Of a DNA stretch of 45,386 nt, positions 27,693 through 37,971 are shown piece by piece. The DNA comes from Methanomicrobiales archaeon. GTDB lineage: Archaea; Halobacteriota; Methanomicrobia; Methanomicrobiales; Methanospirillaceae. The stretch covers positions 1-45,386 of the forward strand of contig JAAEET010000007.1 in the NCBI GenBank assembly GCA_013415565.1, read 5' to 3'. The translations under genes were made by a program, and so were the position numbers. Below the pieces are notes generated by a model, which saw only the letters and a program-made list of their open reading frames with translations, was not told the DNA's origin and searched no databases. Each line of letters starts with the position of its first letter. The stretch's first letter is position 1.

Positions 27693-27965
27693 ATGAGACT
27701 GGTAATCGATGAGAGCCGGTGCAAAGGCTGCAACCTCTGCACCCTGGTCTGCCCCTACCGGATCTTCAAGCCCGGTACCACAGCAAACCGGCGGGGAGTT
27801 ATCGTCCCGGAGCTTGACCGTCCCGAGCGGTGTGCAAACTGCCGGCTGCAGCACCTGTACGGACGGACGCTCTGCGGGGTGTGCCAGATGATCTGCCCTG
27901 ACCAGGCGATATCCTGGGAAGAGGAGGGGGCCTGTGAGCCCGTGAAGGTGGCGATTGAATATTGA
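27693..27965 (+). CDS. korD: 2-oxoacid:ferredoxin oxidoreductase delta (ferredoxin) subunit
   Basis: CKGCNLCTLVCP 4Fe-4S motif and second Cys-rich region; adjacent kor genes. Confidence 0.85.
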   Translation: MRLVIDESRCKGCNLCTLVCPYRIFKPGTTANRRGVIVPELDRPERCANCRLQHLYGRTLCGVCQMICPDQAISWEEEGACEPVKVAIEY

Positions 27966-29062
27966 GCCGCATTGAATTCATGCAGGGGAACACCGCCTGT
28001 GCGGAAGGGGCGCTTGCCGCCGGCTGCCGGTTCTTCGGGGGATACCCGATCACTCCCTCCACCGAGATTGCCGAGCACATGGCCCTCAAGCTCCCGAAGA
28101 CGGGAGGGGTCTTTATCCAGATGGAGGACGAGATCGCCGGAATCGCGGCGGTCATCGGCGCATCATGGACCGGGGCACGGGCAATGACCGCCACGAGCGG
28201 GCCCGGGTTTTCGCTGATGATGGAGAACCTCGGGTTTGCGGTCATGACCGAGACCCCGTGCGTGGTGGTGAATATCCAGCGGGGAGGTCCTTCCACCGGG
28301 CAGCCGACCATGGCAGCCCAGGGCGACATGCTCCAGTGCCGGTTCGGTTCCCACGGCGATTACAGCGTGATTGCCCTCTCACCGGCCAGCGTGCAGGAGA
28401 TGTACGACCTCACGGCAGAGGCCTTCAACCTTGCCGATCGCTTCAGGATCCCGGTCTTCGTGATGGCAGACGAGATCATCGGGCACATGCGGGAGAAACT
28501 GGTGGTCCCTGACACGGTCACCCGCGATGACCGAATACCCCTGCAGAAAGGGAATCTCCCGTTCCGGGCCGGCGACAGCCTGGTGCCCGGCTTCCCGGCA
28601 TTCGGGAAAGGCTACGGCGTGCACGTGACCGGCCTCACCCACGATGAGCGCGGATATCCCTGTGCAACGAGCCCGTCTGTCCACGAAGATCTGGTGACGC
28701 GCCTGGTGAACAAGGTGGAATCCGCCAGGAACACCATCGCTTCCTGTGATGTCATCAACCCGGATGCGCAGGTCGTGTTCATTTCATACGGAGCGCCGTC
28801 CCGGGCAGTCGAACAGGTTCTCCATGACATCCGCCGCGACGATGTCGGCCACCTCCGGCTGAAAGTAGTCTGGCCGTTTGCAGAGTCGCTGCTCTCCCGG
28901 TTCGCAAATGCGGAGACGTTCATCGTGCCCGAGCTGAACATGGGGCAGATTGCCCGGGAGATAGAACGGCACACTGACCGGACCGTCATCCCGGTTCCGA
29001 AACTCGGAGGGGAACTCCACAACCCGTCCGACCTGGCCCGCCTCCTGGAGGAGCTCGCATGA
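27962..29062 (+). CDS. korA: 2-oxoglutarate:ferredoxin oxidoreductase alpha subunit (TTG start)
   Basis: GNTACAEGALAAGCRFFGGYPITPSTEIAEHMA; QRGGPSTGQPT. Confidence 0.93.
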   Translation: MSRIEFMQGNTACAEGALAAGCRFFGGYPITPSTEIAEHMALKLPKTGGVFIQMEDEIAGIAAVIGASWTGARAMTATSGPGFSLMMENLGFAVMTETPCVVVNIQRGGPSTGQPTMAAQGDMLQCRFGSHGDYSVIALSPASVQEMYDLTAEAFNLADRFRIPVFVMADEIIGHMREKLVVPDTVTRDDRIPLQKGNLPFRAGDSLVPGFPAFGKGYGVHVTGLTHDERGYPCATSPSVHEDLVTRLVNKVESARNTIASCDVINPDAQVVFISYGAPSRAVEQVLHDIRRDDVGHLRLKVVWPFAESLLSRFANAETFIVPELNMGQIAREIERHTDRTVIPVPKLGGELHNPSDLARLLEELA

Positions 29063-29847
29063 GCTACGATGAATGGTTCAGGGACGACCGTCTTCCCCAC
29101 ATTTACTGTGCCGGATGCGGCAACGGGACCGTGATCAACTGCACGCTGTCGGCGGTCGACCAGATGGGATGGACAAAGGACGAGACCGTTTTCGTCTCAG
29201 GAATCGGCTGTTCCTCCCGTGCACCGGGATACATCGTCGCCGACTCCCTGCATACCACCCATGGTAGGGCAATTGCCTTTGCAACCGGGATCAAGATGGC
29301 CAATCCCGATCTCCGGGTGATCGTCTTTACCGGGGACGGAGATCTCGCCGCAATCGGCGGGAACCACTTTATCCATGCCTGCCGGAGGAATATCGATCTT
29401 ACGGTTGTGTGTATGAACAACATGATCTACGGGATGACCGGCGGGCAGGGAAGTCCCACCACGCCGCAGGGCGCCCTCTCCACCACCACCCCGTACGGTT
29501 CGGCCGAGGCGGCCTTCGACCTCTGCGGACTGGCGGCAGCCGCGGGTGCGAACTACGTTGCACGGTATACCTCCTATCATGTCAAGGAGCTCATCCGTGC
29601 CGTCAGAACCGGTCTCGAGACCCCCGGCTTCTCATTCATCGAAGCCCTGGTCCAGTGCCCAACGAACTTCGGCCGGAGAAACAAATTCCGGCAGGTCATG
29701 GACCAGATCGAGTTCTTCAAATCACATGCTCTCCTGGTCCAGAAAGCAGACCGGATGCGTGAGGAAGGGAAGAAGATCCCGGACGATATGATTGTCATCG
29801 GGGAACTTGCCCGGCGAAACCGACCGCCGCTGGGGGTGCGGAAATGA
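29059..29847 (+). CDS. korB: 2-oxoglutarate:ferredoxin oxidoreductase beta subunit (TPP-binding)
   Basis: YCAGCGNGTV, GDGDLAAIGGNHFIHACRRN TPP motif. Confidence 0.93.
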   Translation: MSYDEWFRDDRLPHIYCAGCGNGTVINCTLSAVDQMGWTKDETVFVSGIGCSSRAPGYIVADSLHTTHGRAIAFATGIKMANPDLRVIVFTGDGDLAAIGGNHFIHACRRNIDLTVVCMNNMIYGMTGGQGSPTTPQGALSTTTPYGSAEAAFDLCGLAAAAGANYVARYTSYHVKELIRAVRTGLETPGFSFIEALVQCPTNFGRRNKFRQVMDQIEFFKSHALLVQKADRMREEGKKIPDDMIVIGELARRNRPPLGVRK

Positions 29848-30383
29848 GGACCGAGATCAGGTTCTCCGGCTTTGGCGGGCAGGGAATCATCCTTGCCGCG
29901 GTAATCGTCGGCAGGGCGGCAGTGATGTACGATAACAAGTACGCCGTACAGACCCAGGTGTACGGACCGGAAGCACGGGGCGGGGCATCGATGAGCGCGG
30001 TGATCATCGATGACGAACCGGTACTTTTCCCGAAAGTCACCTCGCCGGACATCTACGTGATTATGTCCCAGGAGGGATTTGAGAAGTACGGCGTATCGGT
30101 GAGTGGGGGGGCGATCATGCTGGTCGATTCAAGCCTGGTTCATTCCCGGCCTTCCTGCCGCTGCATCGAGATTCCGGCCACGAAAGAGGCCCGCGAGTCC
30201 CTGGGCAGGGATATCGTGGCCAATATCATCATGCTCGGGGCGCTGGTTGCGGCAACCGGCGTGGTGAGCCGCGAGGCAATCGAAAAGGCAATCCTCGACT
30301 CGGTGCCACGGGGAACGGAAGAACTGAACCTCAAGGCGATGAAGAAAGGCTTTGAACTGGCCGAAAAGGTGATGCATGGATGA
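29844..30383 (+). CDS. korC: 2-oxoglutarate:ferredoxin oxidoreductase gamma subunit
   Basis: RFSGFGGQGIILAAVIVGRAA, YGPEARGGASMSAV. Confidence 0.93.
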   Translation: MRTEIRFSGFGGQGIILAAVIVGRAAVMYDNKYAVQTQVYGPEARGGASMSAVIIDDEPVLFPKVTSPDIYVIMSQEGFEKYGVSVSGGAIMLVDSSLVHSRPSCRCIEIPATKEARESLGRDIVANIIMLGALVAATGVVSREAIEKAILDSVPRGTEELNLKAMKKGFELAEKVMHG

Positions 30384-31465
30384 AACTGCTGGAATATGAA
30401 GCAAAAGCAATCTTAGCCGAGCATGGTATCCCGGTCCCCCGGGGCAGCGTGATCAGGTCGCCGGAAGAACTCGCAGGCCGCATCGGGGATCTCCCTCCCG
30501 GATTTGTCCTGAAGGCCCAGGTCGATGTCGGCGGGCGCGGGAAAGCCGGCGGCATCCTGATGGCCGACCGGACAAACGGGGAGAAGATCGCGGGAGAACT
30601 CTTCAAAACGACGATCAAGGGAATCCCGGTCAGGGAGATCCTCGTCGAGGAACGGCTGGCCATCACCCATGAGTACTATGCAAGCATCGCCGTCGATCGC
30701 TCCTCAAAGCAGGCGCTCATCCTCTTCACCGAATCCGGGGGCGTGGATATCGAGACCCTGGCACGGGAAAAGCCTGACGCCATCAGGAAAGCCTCTCTTC
30801 CGCTCCTGCTGAACCGGATTCCCCCGTTCATGCTGAGGAACCTCCTGGGCTCTGCGCCGAAAGAACTCGGGCCGGTTATCCAGAACCTGTACGCGGTGTT
30901 CCTTGCCCGGGATGCGCTCCTCGCGGAGATCAATCCCCTGGTCACCACCCCCGGAGGACCCTTTGCTGCGGATGCCAAACTGATCATCGATGACAATGCC
31001 CTGAACCGCCAGGGTATCACCCAGAACCGGGATCTGACCGAGCGGGAGCGGGCGGCAGAGCAGCACGGGTTCTCCTATGTCGAACTGGCCGGAACGATCG
31101 GCGTCATCGGGAATGGTGCAGGTCTGACCATGGCCACCCTCGACCTGATCGAGTATTACCACGGGAAAGCAGCGAATTTCCTCGATGTCGGTGGTGGAGC
31201 GGACCAGGAGCGGGTGATGCATGCGGTCCGGCTGGTGGCATCCGATCCCACGGTGAAGGTGATCGTGGTCAATCTCCTCGGGGGCATCACGCGGTGTGAC
31301 GATGTTGCACGAGGCATCATCAGCGCCGGCATCGCCCAGCCGGTTATCGTCCGGCTCGCGGGGACAAACGAAGAGGAAGGGCGGAAAATCCTGGATGGAC
31401 GCGGGTACCGTATGCTGGACAGCATGGAAGAGGCGGTCCGGGCTGCCGTGGAGGCGGTGCAATGA
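30380..31465 (+). CDS. sucC: Succinyl-CoA synthetase beta subunit (ADP/GDP-forming)
   Basis: MKLLEYEAKAILAEHGIPVPRG; FLDVGGGADQERV; NLLGGITRCDDVARGI. Confidence 0.95.
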   Translation: MKLLEYEAKAILAEHGIPVPRGSVIRSPEELAGRIGDLPPGFVLKAQVDVGGRGKAGGILMADRTNGEKIAGELFKTTIKGIPVREILVEERLAITHEYYASIAVDRSSKQALILFTESGGVDIETLAREKPDAIRKASLPLLLNRIPPFMLRNLLGSAPKELGPVIQNLYAVFLARDALLAEINPLVTTPGGPFAADAKLIIDDNALNRQGITQNRDLTERERAAEQHGFSYVELAGTIGVIGNGAGLTMATLDLIEYYHGKAANFLDVGGGADQERVMHAVRLVASDPTVKVIVVNLLGGITRCDDVARGIISAGIAQPVIVRLAGTNEEEGRKILDGRGYRMLDSMEEAVRAAVEAVQ

Positions 31466-32328
31466 TTTACGGGGACAAGAATACCGGGATCGTGGTAACC
31501 GGCGCGACCGGGAAGCAGGGGGCCTTCCATATCTCCCTCATCAATGAATATGCCCGGCAGGTCGGCGGCCGTGGCGTAGTTGCCGGAGTCTCCCCCGGAA
31601 AGGGAGGGCAGGAAGTATCCGGCGTCCCGGTCTATAACAGCATCCGGGACGCCCTGAAAGAACAGGACGCGTCGGCAGCGATTGTTTTTGTTCCCGCATT
31701 CGCAGCCGGAGACTCGATCATGGAAGCAGCTGCAGCCGGGCTTTCCCTCGTGGTGGCCATCACCGAGCATATCCCGGTTCATGACAGCATGCAGGCAATC
31801 TCGTACGCGAAGCTGAACGACTGCGCCGTGATCGGGCCGAACTGCCCAGGTCTCCTTTCACCCGGCGAGGTCAAGATGGGGATCATGCCGGTCCACCTAT
31901 CCTCCCGGGGTCATATCGGGGTTATCTCACGGAGCGGGACCCTCACCTACGAGATTGTCGATCAGCTCACCAGGGCGGGACTCGGGCAGAGCACTATCGT
32001 GGGAATCGGTGGGGATCCGGTCATCGGTCAGACCTTTACCGACGTGCTCCGAAGATTTGAAGAGGACGACCAGACACGTGCCGTGGTCCTTATCGGAGAG
32101 GTTGGCGGCGCACTCGAAGAAGAAGGCGCCCGTTCGACGGATCTGCCGATCGCGGCATATATCGCCGGGGTTTCAGCCCCGCCAGAAAAACGGATGGGAC
32201 ATGCCGGTGCCATCATTGAAGGTGGAGAAGGTGATGCCCGGTCCAAGATCGAGCGGCTGAAGGCCATGGAGGTCCCCGTTGCCTCCCGGCCGTCAGATAT
32301 CCCTGCCCTCATCAGGAAACTGATCTGA
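31462..32328 (+). CDS. sucD: Succinyl-CoA synthetase alpha subunit
   Basis: GATGKQGAFH, GPNCPGLLSPGEVKMGIMP, SRSGTLTYEIVDQLT, GHAGAIIEGGEGDARSK. Confidence 0.95.
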   Translation: MIYGDKNTGIVVTGATGKQGAFHISLINEYARQVGGRGVVAGVSPGKGGQEVSGVPVYNSIRDALKEQDASAAIVFVPAFAAGDSIMEAAAAGLSLVVAITEHIPVHDSMQAISYAKLNDCAVIGPNCPGLLSPGEVKMGIMPVHLSSRGHIGVISRSGTLTYEIVDQLTRAGLGQSTIVGIGGDPVIGQTFTDVLRRFEEDDQTRAVVLIGEVGGALEEEGARSTDLPIAAYIAGVSAPPEKRMGHAGAIIEGGEGDARSKIERLKAMEVPVASRPSDIPALIRKLI

Positions 32329-32422
32329 ATTCCTGCAGAGAACGCCGCGATGGAGCGATTTCCCCTCCCCTGAAACAATTTAAGGCAGAAGACCAAAAAG
32401 AAAGTACGTTCGGGAACATAGT

Positions 32423-33232
32423 ATGAATACCAGTCAGTTTGATGCACAGGATCCGGTCCCTGCCGGTGAGCCCGCGGGTGCGGAGCGGTATCTCATGCCG
32501 GGAGAAGAACTCCGGATCTGCTCCTCAGACATCCAGATCAAGAAATTCAGGTTTGAGGCCTACCTCACCAACCGGCGGTTCTTTCTCATCGACCAGAACG
32601 ACCCGAAACCGGGTGTTACGGCAAAAGAGATACCGGTAGACGCGATCCTCTCCTCGTACCTGGAAGAGAGCCCGGCACGGGAGCCGGTGATCGTGCTCTC
32701 GGTCCGGACAGCGGAAGACGACATCCGTACCATGAAGATGACCTTCGCCCATGCGGGCGAGGACCGGGCATCGGAAGCAGAAGAATGGGTGCACCTGATC
32801 GCCCATGCCACCCCGGGGACGATCGGGGCTCCGGCACAGGAACGGACCGGGGAGGCCCGGGAGAGAGCGGCTATCTCCCAGGAAGCCCGTGCACTCTCCG
32901 ATACCATTGTTTTTCCGACCCCAAAAGAAGTCCCCCCCAGGGAGCGATCTCCATCCGGTGCCGCCGCATTGCAACCGGAAAAGCAGGCCCCCCTCGCAGC
33001 GGCACCGCAGGTAAAGGGCCCTGCGGCACCGGCCCAGATCATGTTCTGTTTCCACTGCGGAAAGAAGCTCCCCCCCCTGGCGAACTTCTGCCCGTTCTGT
33101 GGCACGAAGGTGCACCAGACCCACGAGGAGGCTTCGGTGAGCCACCTCCACCTTCCGCTTCACCAGTACCAGGAGGCCGAACCGGAAGAAGCCTCCAGGA
33201 AAGGCGGATGGCGACGGCTGTTTGGAAGATAG
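32423..33232 (+). CDS. PH-like N-terminal domain plus C-terminal zinc-ribbon protein, hypothetical
   Basis: CFHCGKKLPPLANFCPFCGTKV zinc ribbon; N-terminal PH-like pattern (LTNRRFFLID). Confidence 0.65.
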   Translation: MNTSQFDAQDPVPAGEPAGAERYLMPGEELRICSSDIQIKKFRFEAYLTNRRFFLIDQNDPKPGVTAKEIPVDAILSSYLEESPAREPVIVLSVRTAEDDIRTMKMTFAHAGEDRASEAEEWVHLIAHATPGTIGAPAQERTGEARERAAISQEARALSDTIVFPTPKEVPPRERSPSGAAALQPEKQAPLAAAPQVKGPAAPAQIMFCFHCGKKLPPLANFCPFCGTKVHQTHEEASVSHLHLPLHQYQEAEPEEASRKGGWRRLFGR

Positions 33233-33284
33233 AACGACCCGGAGAATCCGGCAACCTTTTTTTCCTGCCCGGCTGCTGAGTGTA

Positions 33285-34364
33285 TCACCCTGCACCGGAC
33301 ATTCCTGATCCCACCTGTTTTCGGGCTACCATCATCCGGACACTGGTATCGGCATGGTAATCGTCAATGATGGGGAGCTCCCGCAGCAGGGAGAGCCCTG
33401 CTGCATCAAGGGCACGGCGATATTCATCGGTGAGAAACGGCTGTTCCCGGGTATACGCACCCTTCCCCTTCTCGGCCGTTCCGATACTCCAGAGTTCCCA
33501 CTCGAGCGCCCGGTACACATCCCGTTCATCGTGGCCGTCGGACTGCACGTTCACGAAGAGACCCCCGGGGTTGAGCGCAGCGGCAATACCCGGGATGAGT
33601 CCGGTTGCCTTTCCGCTGGGGTTCGACGATGAGAAGACGAGGTCGTAGCCGGTTCCGAAACTGTCGGAGAAGAAATTCCCTCCCATGGTCGAGACCCGTT
33701 CAGCGCCGTACTTCCTGATGTACAGGTCGGCAAGCGGCACGATGTGGGGGAGATCGAAGACCGTGGCATGCAGGAGGGGATGTATGAAGGTGAAGGCAAT
33801 GGCATAGAGACCGTGCCCACCGCCAAGGTCAACCATCTTTCTGCAGGATCGGAACCCGGGAAGCGATGCAACCTCCCTCACGGTCCGCTGCAGCCGCCCG
33901 CAGAGCGCGGTATCGGCCATGGCCGGAAGGCTGAGACCGCGGAAGAACCGATCCTGGTCGAATATGAGCGGGCCTGCGATGAGCCGATTCGCGAGGTCTG
34001 CCCAGATCTCCTCCAGGTATACCATGTTCTTGCGGAGGTAGTGCACCTGAGCGTAGGGTGAGGTGGAAACCAGGTAGGTGGATGCGAGAGGAGTGTTCCG
34101 GTACTCCCGGCCTGACCGGGAGAGCAGCCCGGTCTGGCAGAGGAGATCGAGCAGGCGGGCGAGTATGGATTCAGGAATGGCAAGAGAATCCGACAACGCT
34201 GCCGCGGTCCCCGGTTTTTCTTCGAGCGCATCAAAGAGCCCCGCCCCGGATGCAGCACCGATCGATGCGATCCGGATCAGTCCCTGCATGCCGTCATCGA
34301 CAATGGTAAAGAACGCGGATGGCGGAACATCCGGCGTTTCCAAAAATTCCCTGCCCCGATCCAT
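33285..34364 (-). CDS. SAM-dependent O-methyltransferase-like protein (HTH/dimerisation domain plus methyltransferase)
   Basis: VDLGGGHGLYAIAF, ATVFDLPHIV, LNPGGLFVNVQ; start MDRGREFLE with GGGAGAAGG upstream. Confidence 0.8.
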   Translation of the reverse strand: MDRGREFLETPDVPPSAFFTIVDDGMQGLIRIASIGAASGAGLFDALEEKPGTAAALSDSLAIPESILARLLDLLCQTGLLSRSGREYRNTPLASTYLVSTSPYAQVHYLRKNMVYLEEIWADLANRLIAGPLIFDQDRFFRGLSLPAMADTALCGRLQRTVREVASLPGFRSCRKMVDLGGGHGLYAIAFTFIHPLLHATVFDLPHIVPLADLYIRKYGAERVSTMGGNFFSDSFGTGYDLVFSSSNPSGKATGLIPGIAAALNPGGLFVNVQSDGHDERDVYRALEWELWSIGTAEKGKGAYTREQPFLTDEYRRALDAAGLSLLRELPIIDDYHADTSVRMMVARKQVGSGMSGAG

Positions 34365-34554
34365 ACCTTCTCCCGCCTGCAGGATATCGAGCGCGACCTC
34401 CAAATATCTTTGGCCTTCCGGAGCGGCACCTGTCCCGCTCCCCGGCCATTTCACCCTGGCGACAGCATTCTGCCTGCCGGGCGCCAAAAGGAATGATTAA
34501 ATGATTTCCCAGCGTCTGTATAATGATTAACAGCAGCGGGAGACTTGAGACCTG

Positions 34555-35757
34555 ATGAAGAGGAATATCAAAGTGGAGGCACTGCAGCAGATACCGCTCG
34601 AACAGCAGGAGATCGAGCTCGTCGAGCGAAAATGTATCGGCCATCCCGACAGCCTTGCCGATGGCGTTGCAGAATCGATCAGCCGTGCACTATCCCGGGC
34701 ATACCTTGAAGAATGCGGCGCCGTGCTCCACCACAATACCGACCAGGGAGAGATCGTCGCCGGGGAATCCCGTCCGAGATACGGCGGGGGAAAAGTAATC
34801 CGCCCGATCTACATGCTCCTCGATGGTCGTGCCACAAAGCAGTTCGACGGAATCAACATCCCTACCGATGCCATCGCCCTCGAAGCCGCCCGGAGCTACC
34901 TCAGGACCACGCTCACCAACCTTAACCTTGAGCGGGACATCATCATCGACTGCCGCCTGGGAACGGGTTCCACCGACCTTCGGGACGTCTTCAAACCCTG
35001 CCAGGAGTCAACCCCGCGGGCGAATGACACCTCATTTGGTGTCGGGCACGCACCATTCTCCGAGACCGAGACCATTGTCCGTGAAGTGAGCGATTTCATC
35101 GACTACACCCTCCGTCCGAAATATCCGGCCATCGGACAGGACATCAAGATCATGGGGCTCCGCGACGGCAATACCATCACCCTGACCCTCGCGTGCGCCA
35201 TGGTCGACCGGTACTGTTCGGGCCTGCACGAGTATATCGAGAACAAGGAGGTGCTGAAGGAGCAGGTCGGGATCGTGGCAAGGAACTTCACCAACCGGAT
35301 GGTGGTGGTGGATGTCAACACCGCGGACGATATCGACACCGGTAGCGTCTTCCTGACCGTCACCGGAACCTCTGCCGAGATGGGCGATGACGGATCGGTC
35401 GGACGGGGCAACCGCTGTAATGGCCTGATCACCCCCAACCGGCCCATGAGCATGGAAGCCACAAGCGGGAAAAATCCCATCAATCACATCGGAAAGATCT
35501 ACAATATACTCTCGACGGAGCTGGCCCAGCAGTGCGCCCGTGAGGTCGAGGGCATCGAAGAGATCTATATCAGGCTCCTCTCCCAGATAGGAAAACCCAT
35601 CGATCAGCCGCTGGTCGCAAGCATCCAGATCCTGATGCAGCCCGATTTCCGGCTCCAGGATATCAGTGACGATATCGAGGCGATCATAGATTCGGGGCTT
35701 GCAGACATCACCTGCATGACAGAGAAGATCATCCGTGGCGAAGTACGAACCTTCTGA
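34555..35757 (+). CDS. mat: S-adenosylmethionine synthetase (archaeal type)
   Basis: ERKCIGHPDSLADGVAESISRALSRAYLEECG; DDGSVGRGNRCNGLITPNRPMSMEATSGKNPINHIGKIYN. Confidence 0.95.
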   Translation: MKRNIKVEALQQIPLEQQEIELVERKCIGHPDSLADGVAESISRALSRAYLEECGAVLHHNTDQGEIVAGESRPRYGGGKVIRPIYMLLDGRATKQFDGINIPTDAIALEAARSYLRTTLTNLNLERDIIIDCRLGTGSTDLRDVFKPCQESTPRANDTSFGVGHAPFSETETIVREVSDFIDYTLRPKYPAIGQDIKIMGLRDGNTITLTLACAMVDRYCSGLHEYIENKEVLKEQVGIVARNFTNRMVVVDVNTADDIDTGSVFLTVTGTSAEMGDDGSVGRGNRCNGLITPNRPMSMEATSGKNPINHIGKIYNILSTELAQQCAREVEGIEEIYIRLLSQIGKPIDQPLVASIQILMQPDFRLQDISDDIEAIIDSGLADITCMTEKIIRGEVRTF

Positions 35758-36652
35758 AAAGGGCAGGCTCCCGGGGCAGGGTCCTTCAGAGCCGCTGGTA
35801 CGGCTCGCCATCCCGAACAAGGGGAGGATTGCCGGTCCTGTCATGGAGCTGATGGAGAAGAGCGGCCTCCATCTTCTCGACAAGGGCGACCGCCGCCTGA
35901 TATCACGGACCCCCGATCCGCACATCGAGGTCCTGTTCGCCCGTCCCATCGATATCCCCGAGTACGTGGCAAACGGAGCTGCCGATCTCGGGATCACCGG
36001 CAGGGACATGGTGAGCGAACGCGAGGTTGATGTTGAAGAGCTGCTGGATCTCCGCTTCGGGAAAGCGAACCTCGTACTCGCGGTCAGGGATGAAGCCCCG
36101 GTCGAGACCCCCGGCGATCTCTCCGGTGCCAGGATTGCCACGGAATTTCCCCGGATCGCCACGCAGTATTTCTCGGGCCTCGGCATTCCGGTCACCATCG
36201 TCCCGGTCGGTGGTGCCTGCGAGGTTACCCCCCACCTCGGTATTGCCGATGCCATCCTCGATCTCTCGAGCTCGGGGGAGACCCTCCGGTCGAACCGGCT
36301 CAGGGTGATCGCTGAAGTTCTCACCACGAGCACCATCCTGATTGCACATCGCGAGGCGCACCTGGCCAAAAGGGAGAAGATCGAGGAGATTGTTCTCGCC
36401 CTGGAGAGCGTGCTCCGTGCCCGGGGCCAGTGCTACCTGATGATGAACGCCCAGCGTTCCTGCCTCGACGAGATCAGGAACGTACTCCCCGGGCTCTCAG
36501 GCCCGACCGTCATGGAGGTCGCCTCACGGGAAGACCTGGTGGCCGTCCATGCGGTGGTGAGTGAAGAACGGGTCTATGGCCTCATCAACCGGCTGAAACG
36601 GGCCGGAGCCCGCGACATCCTGGTGATGCCCATAGAACGGATGATCCGCTGA
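35735..36652 (+). CDS. hisG: ATP phosphoribosyltransferase (long form)
   Basis: [25 protein letters not shown]-terminal regulatory domain present ([31 protein letters not shown]). Confidence 0.95.
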   Translation: MAKYEPSEKGRLPGQGPSEPLVRLAIPNKGRIAGPVMELMEKSGLHLLDKGDRRLISRTPDPHIEVLFARPIDIPEYVANGAADLGITGRDMVSEREVDVEELLDLRFGKANLVLAVRDEAPVETPGDLSGARIATEFPRIATQYFSGLGIPVTIVPVGGACEVTPHLGIADAILDLSSSGETLRSNRLRVIAEVLTTSTILIAHREAHLAKREKIEEIVLALESVLRARGQCYLMMNAQRSCLDEIRNVLPGLSGPTVMEVASREDLVAVHAVVSEERVYGLINRLKRAGARDILVMPIERMIR

Positions 36653-36653
36653 T

Positions 36654-37373
36654 ATGATCGTCTTTCCTGCTGTCGATATCCTCGGCGGACGATGCGTCCA
36701 GCTGGTCCAGGGCCGGCGCGAAACGGCAACCGATTTCGGAACCCCGGGTGACTGTGCACGCCGGTGGATGCAGGAAGGTGCCCGGCATCTCCACATCATT
36801 AACCTCGACGGAGCATTCGGTGACTCCCGGCGGAATGCTGCCGTACTCCGGGAGATGATCAACGAGATTGGTATACCGGTCCAGCTGGGCGGGGGTATCC
36901 GGTCCTTTGAGGATGCCGCAGGGTGGCTTGATCTCGGTGTCGAGCGGGTTATTCTCGGCACGAGCGCGGTACGGGAACCGGACCTGATATCGAGACTTGC
37001 CGACCGGTTCGGCAGCAGGAGGGTGATGGCCGGTGTCGATGCCCGCCAGGGGAAGATTGCCGTTGAGGGATGGGAGAAGACCGCCGGCGACTACATCGAC
37101 TGGGGCCGCACGTTTGCGGACCTGGGGGCAGGATCGCTCCTCTATACCAATGTCGATGTCGAGGGGCTGCAACGGGGAATCTCTCCTGACCCCGTTGCCC
37201 GGTTGATCGAATCGGTCTCCATTCCCGTGGTCGTTGCCGGAGGAGTCTCCTCCCCCGCTGACATCACAGTATTAAAAGCGATTGGCGCCCATGGGATAGT
37301 ACTGGGTTCTGCGCTGTACTCGGGAAAACTCTCCCTGCGCGAAGCCCTGGAGGCAGCAGATGAGGACCGCTGA
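36654..37373 (+). CDS. hisA: 1-(5-phosphoribosyl)-5-[(5-phosphoribosylamino)methylideneamino]imidazole-4-carboxamide isomerase
   Basis: [37 protein letters not shown]-like VAGGVSS. Confidence 0.95.
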   Translation: MIVFPAVDILGGRCVQLVQGRRETATDFGTPGDCARRWMQEGARHLHIINLDGAFGDSRRNAAVLREMINEIGIPVQLGGGIRSFEDAAGWLDLGVERVILGTSAVREPDLISRLADRFGSRRVMAGVDARQGKIAVEGWEKTAGDYIDWGRTFADLGAGSLLYTNVDVEGLQRGISPDPVARLIESVSIPVVVAGGVSSPADITVLKAIGAHGIVLGSALYSGKLSLREALEAADEDR

Positions 37374-37941
37374 AATCTCGCGAACAACCCGGGAGACCGA
37401 TATCTCTGTCCGGCTTGTCCTTGAAGGAACCGGGTCGGCAACCATCAGCACAGGGATTGCCTTCCTCGACCACATGCTCGAGGCCATGACCCGCCATGGA
37501 CGCTTCGATCTCACCTGCCGGGCAACGGGTGATCTCCATGTCGATGCACATCATACCGTTGAGGATATTGGAATCGTTCTCGGGGAGGCCATCCGGACAG
37601 CTGTGGGAGACGGGAGGGGCATTCGCCGGTTTGCCCATGCCATCGTCCCTATGGACGAATCGCTCGCGACTGTTGCCCTCGACTGCGGAGGCCGGAGTTA
37701 CCTTGTCTACCAGGGCTGTTTCTCGGCAAAGACAATCGGAGGCATCGACCATGACGTCTTTGAGCATTTCTTCCACAGCCTCTGCACCAAGGCCGGCCTG
37801 AACGTTCACATCCTCTTCCATGGCCGGAATGATCACCACCAGTGTGAAGCGGTCTTCAAAGCATTTGGCATTGCGCTTTCCGGGGCGGTTGCACTCGTCG
37901 AAGGGATGAGTGATATCCCGAGCACCAAGGGTGTCCTCTAG
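37360..37941 (+). CDS. hisB: Imidazoleglycerol-phosphate dehydratase
   Basis: [47 protein letters not shown]. Confidence 0.95.
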   Translation: MRTAEISRTTRETDISVRLVLEGTGSATISTGIAFLDHMLEAMTRHGRFDLTCRATGDLHVDAHHTVEDIGIVLGEAIRTAVGDGRGIRRFAHAIVPMDESLATVALDCGGRSYLVYQGCFSAKTIGGIDHDVFEHFFHSLCTKAGLNVHILFHGRNDHHQCEAVFKAFGIALSGAVALVEGMSDIPSTKGVL

Positions 37942-37962
37942 ACGGTTCCTTTCACCCCGGTA

Positions 37963-37970
37963 TTTTTTTT
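37963..37970 (+). terminator. Oligo-T (T8) terminator candidate after hisB
   Basis: T8 between convergent hisB and HEAT-repeat gene. Confidence 0.4.
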
Positions 37971-37971
37971 G

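Noticed and set aside
35032-36369. 445-aa minus-strand ORF opposite mat/hisG
   Set aside because: Spans two well-supported genes on the other strand; composition typical of an antisense artefact.
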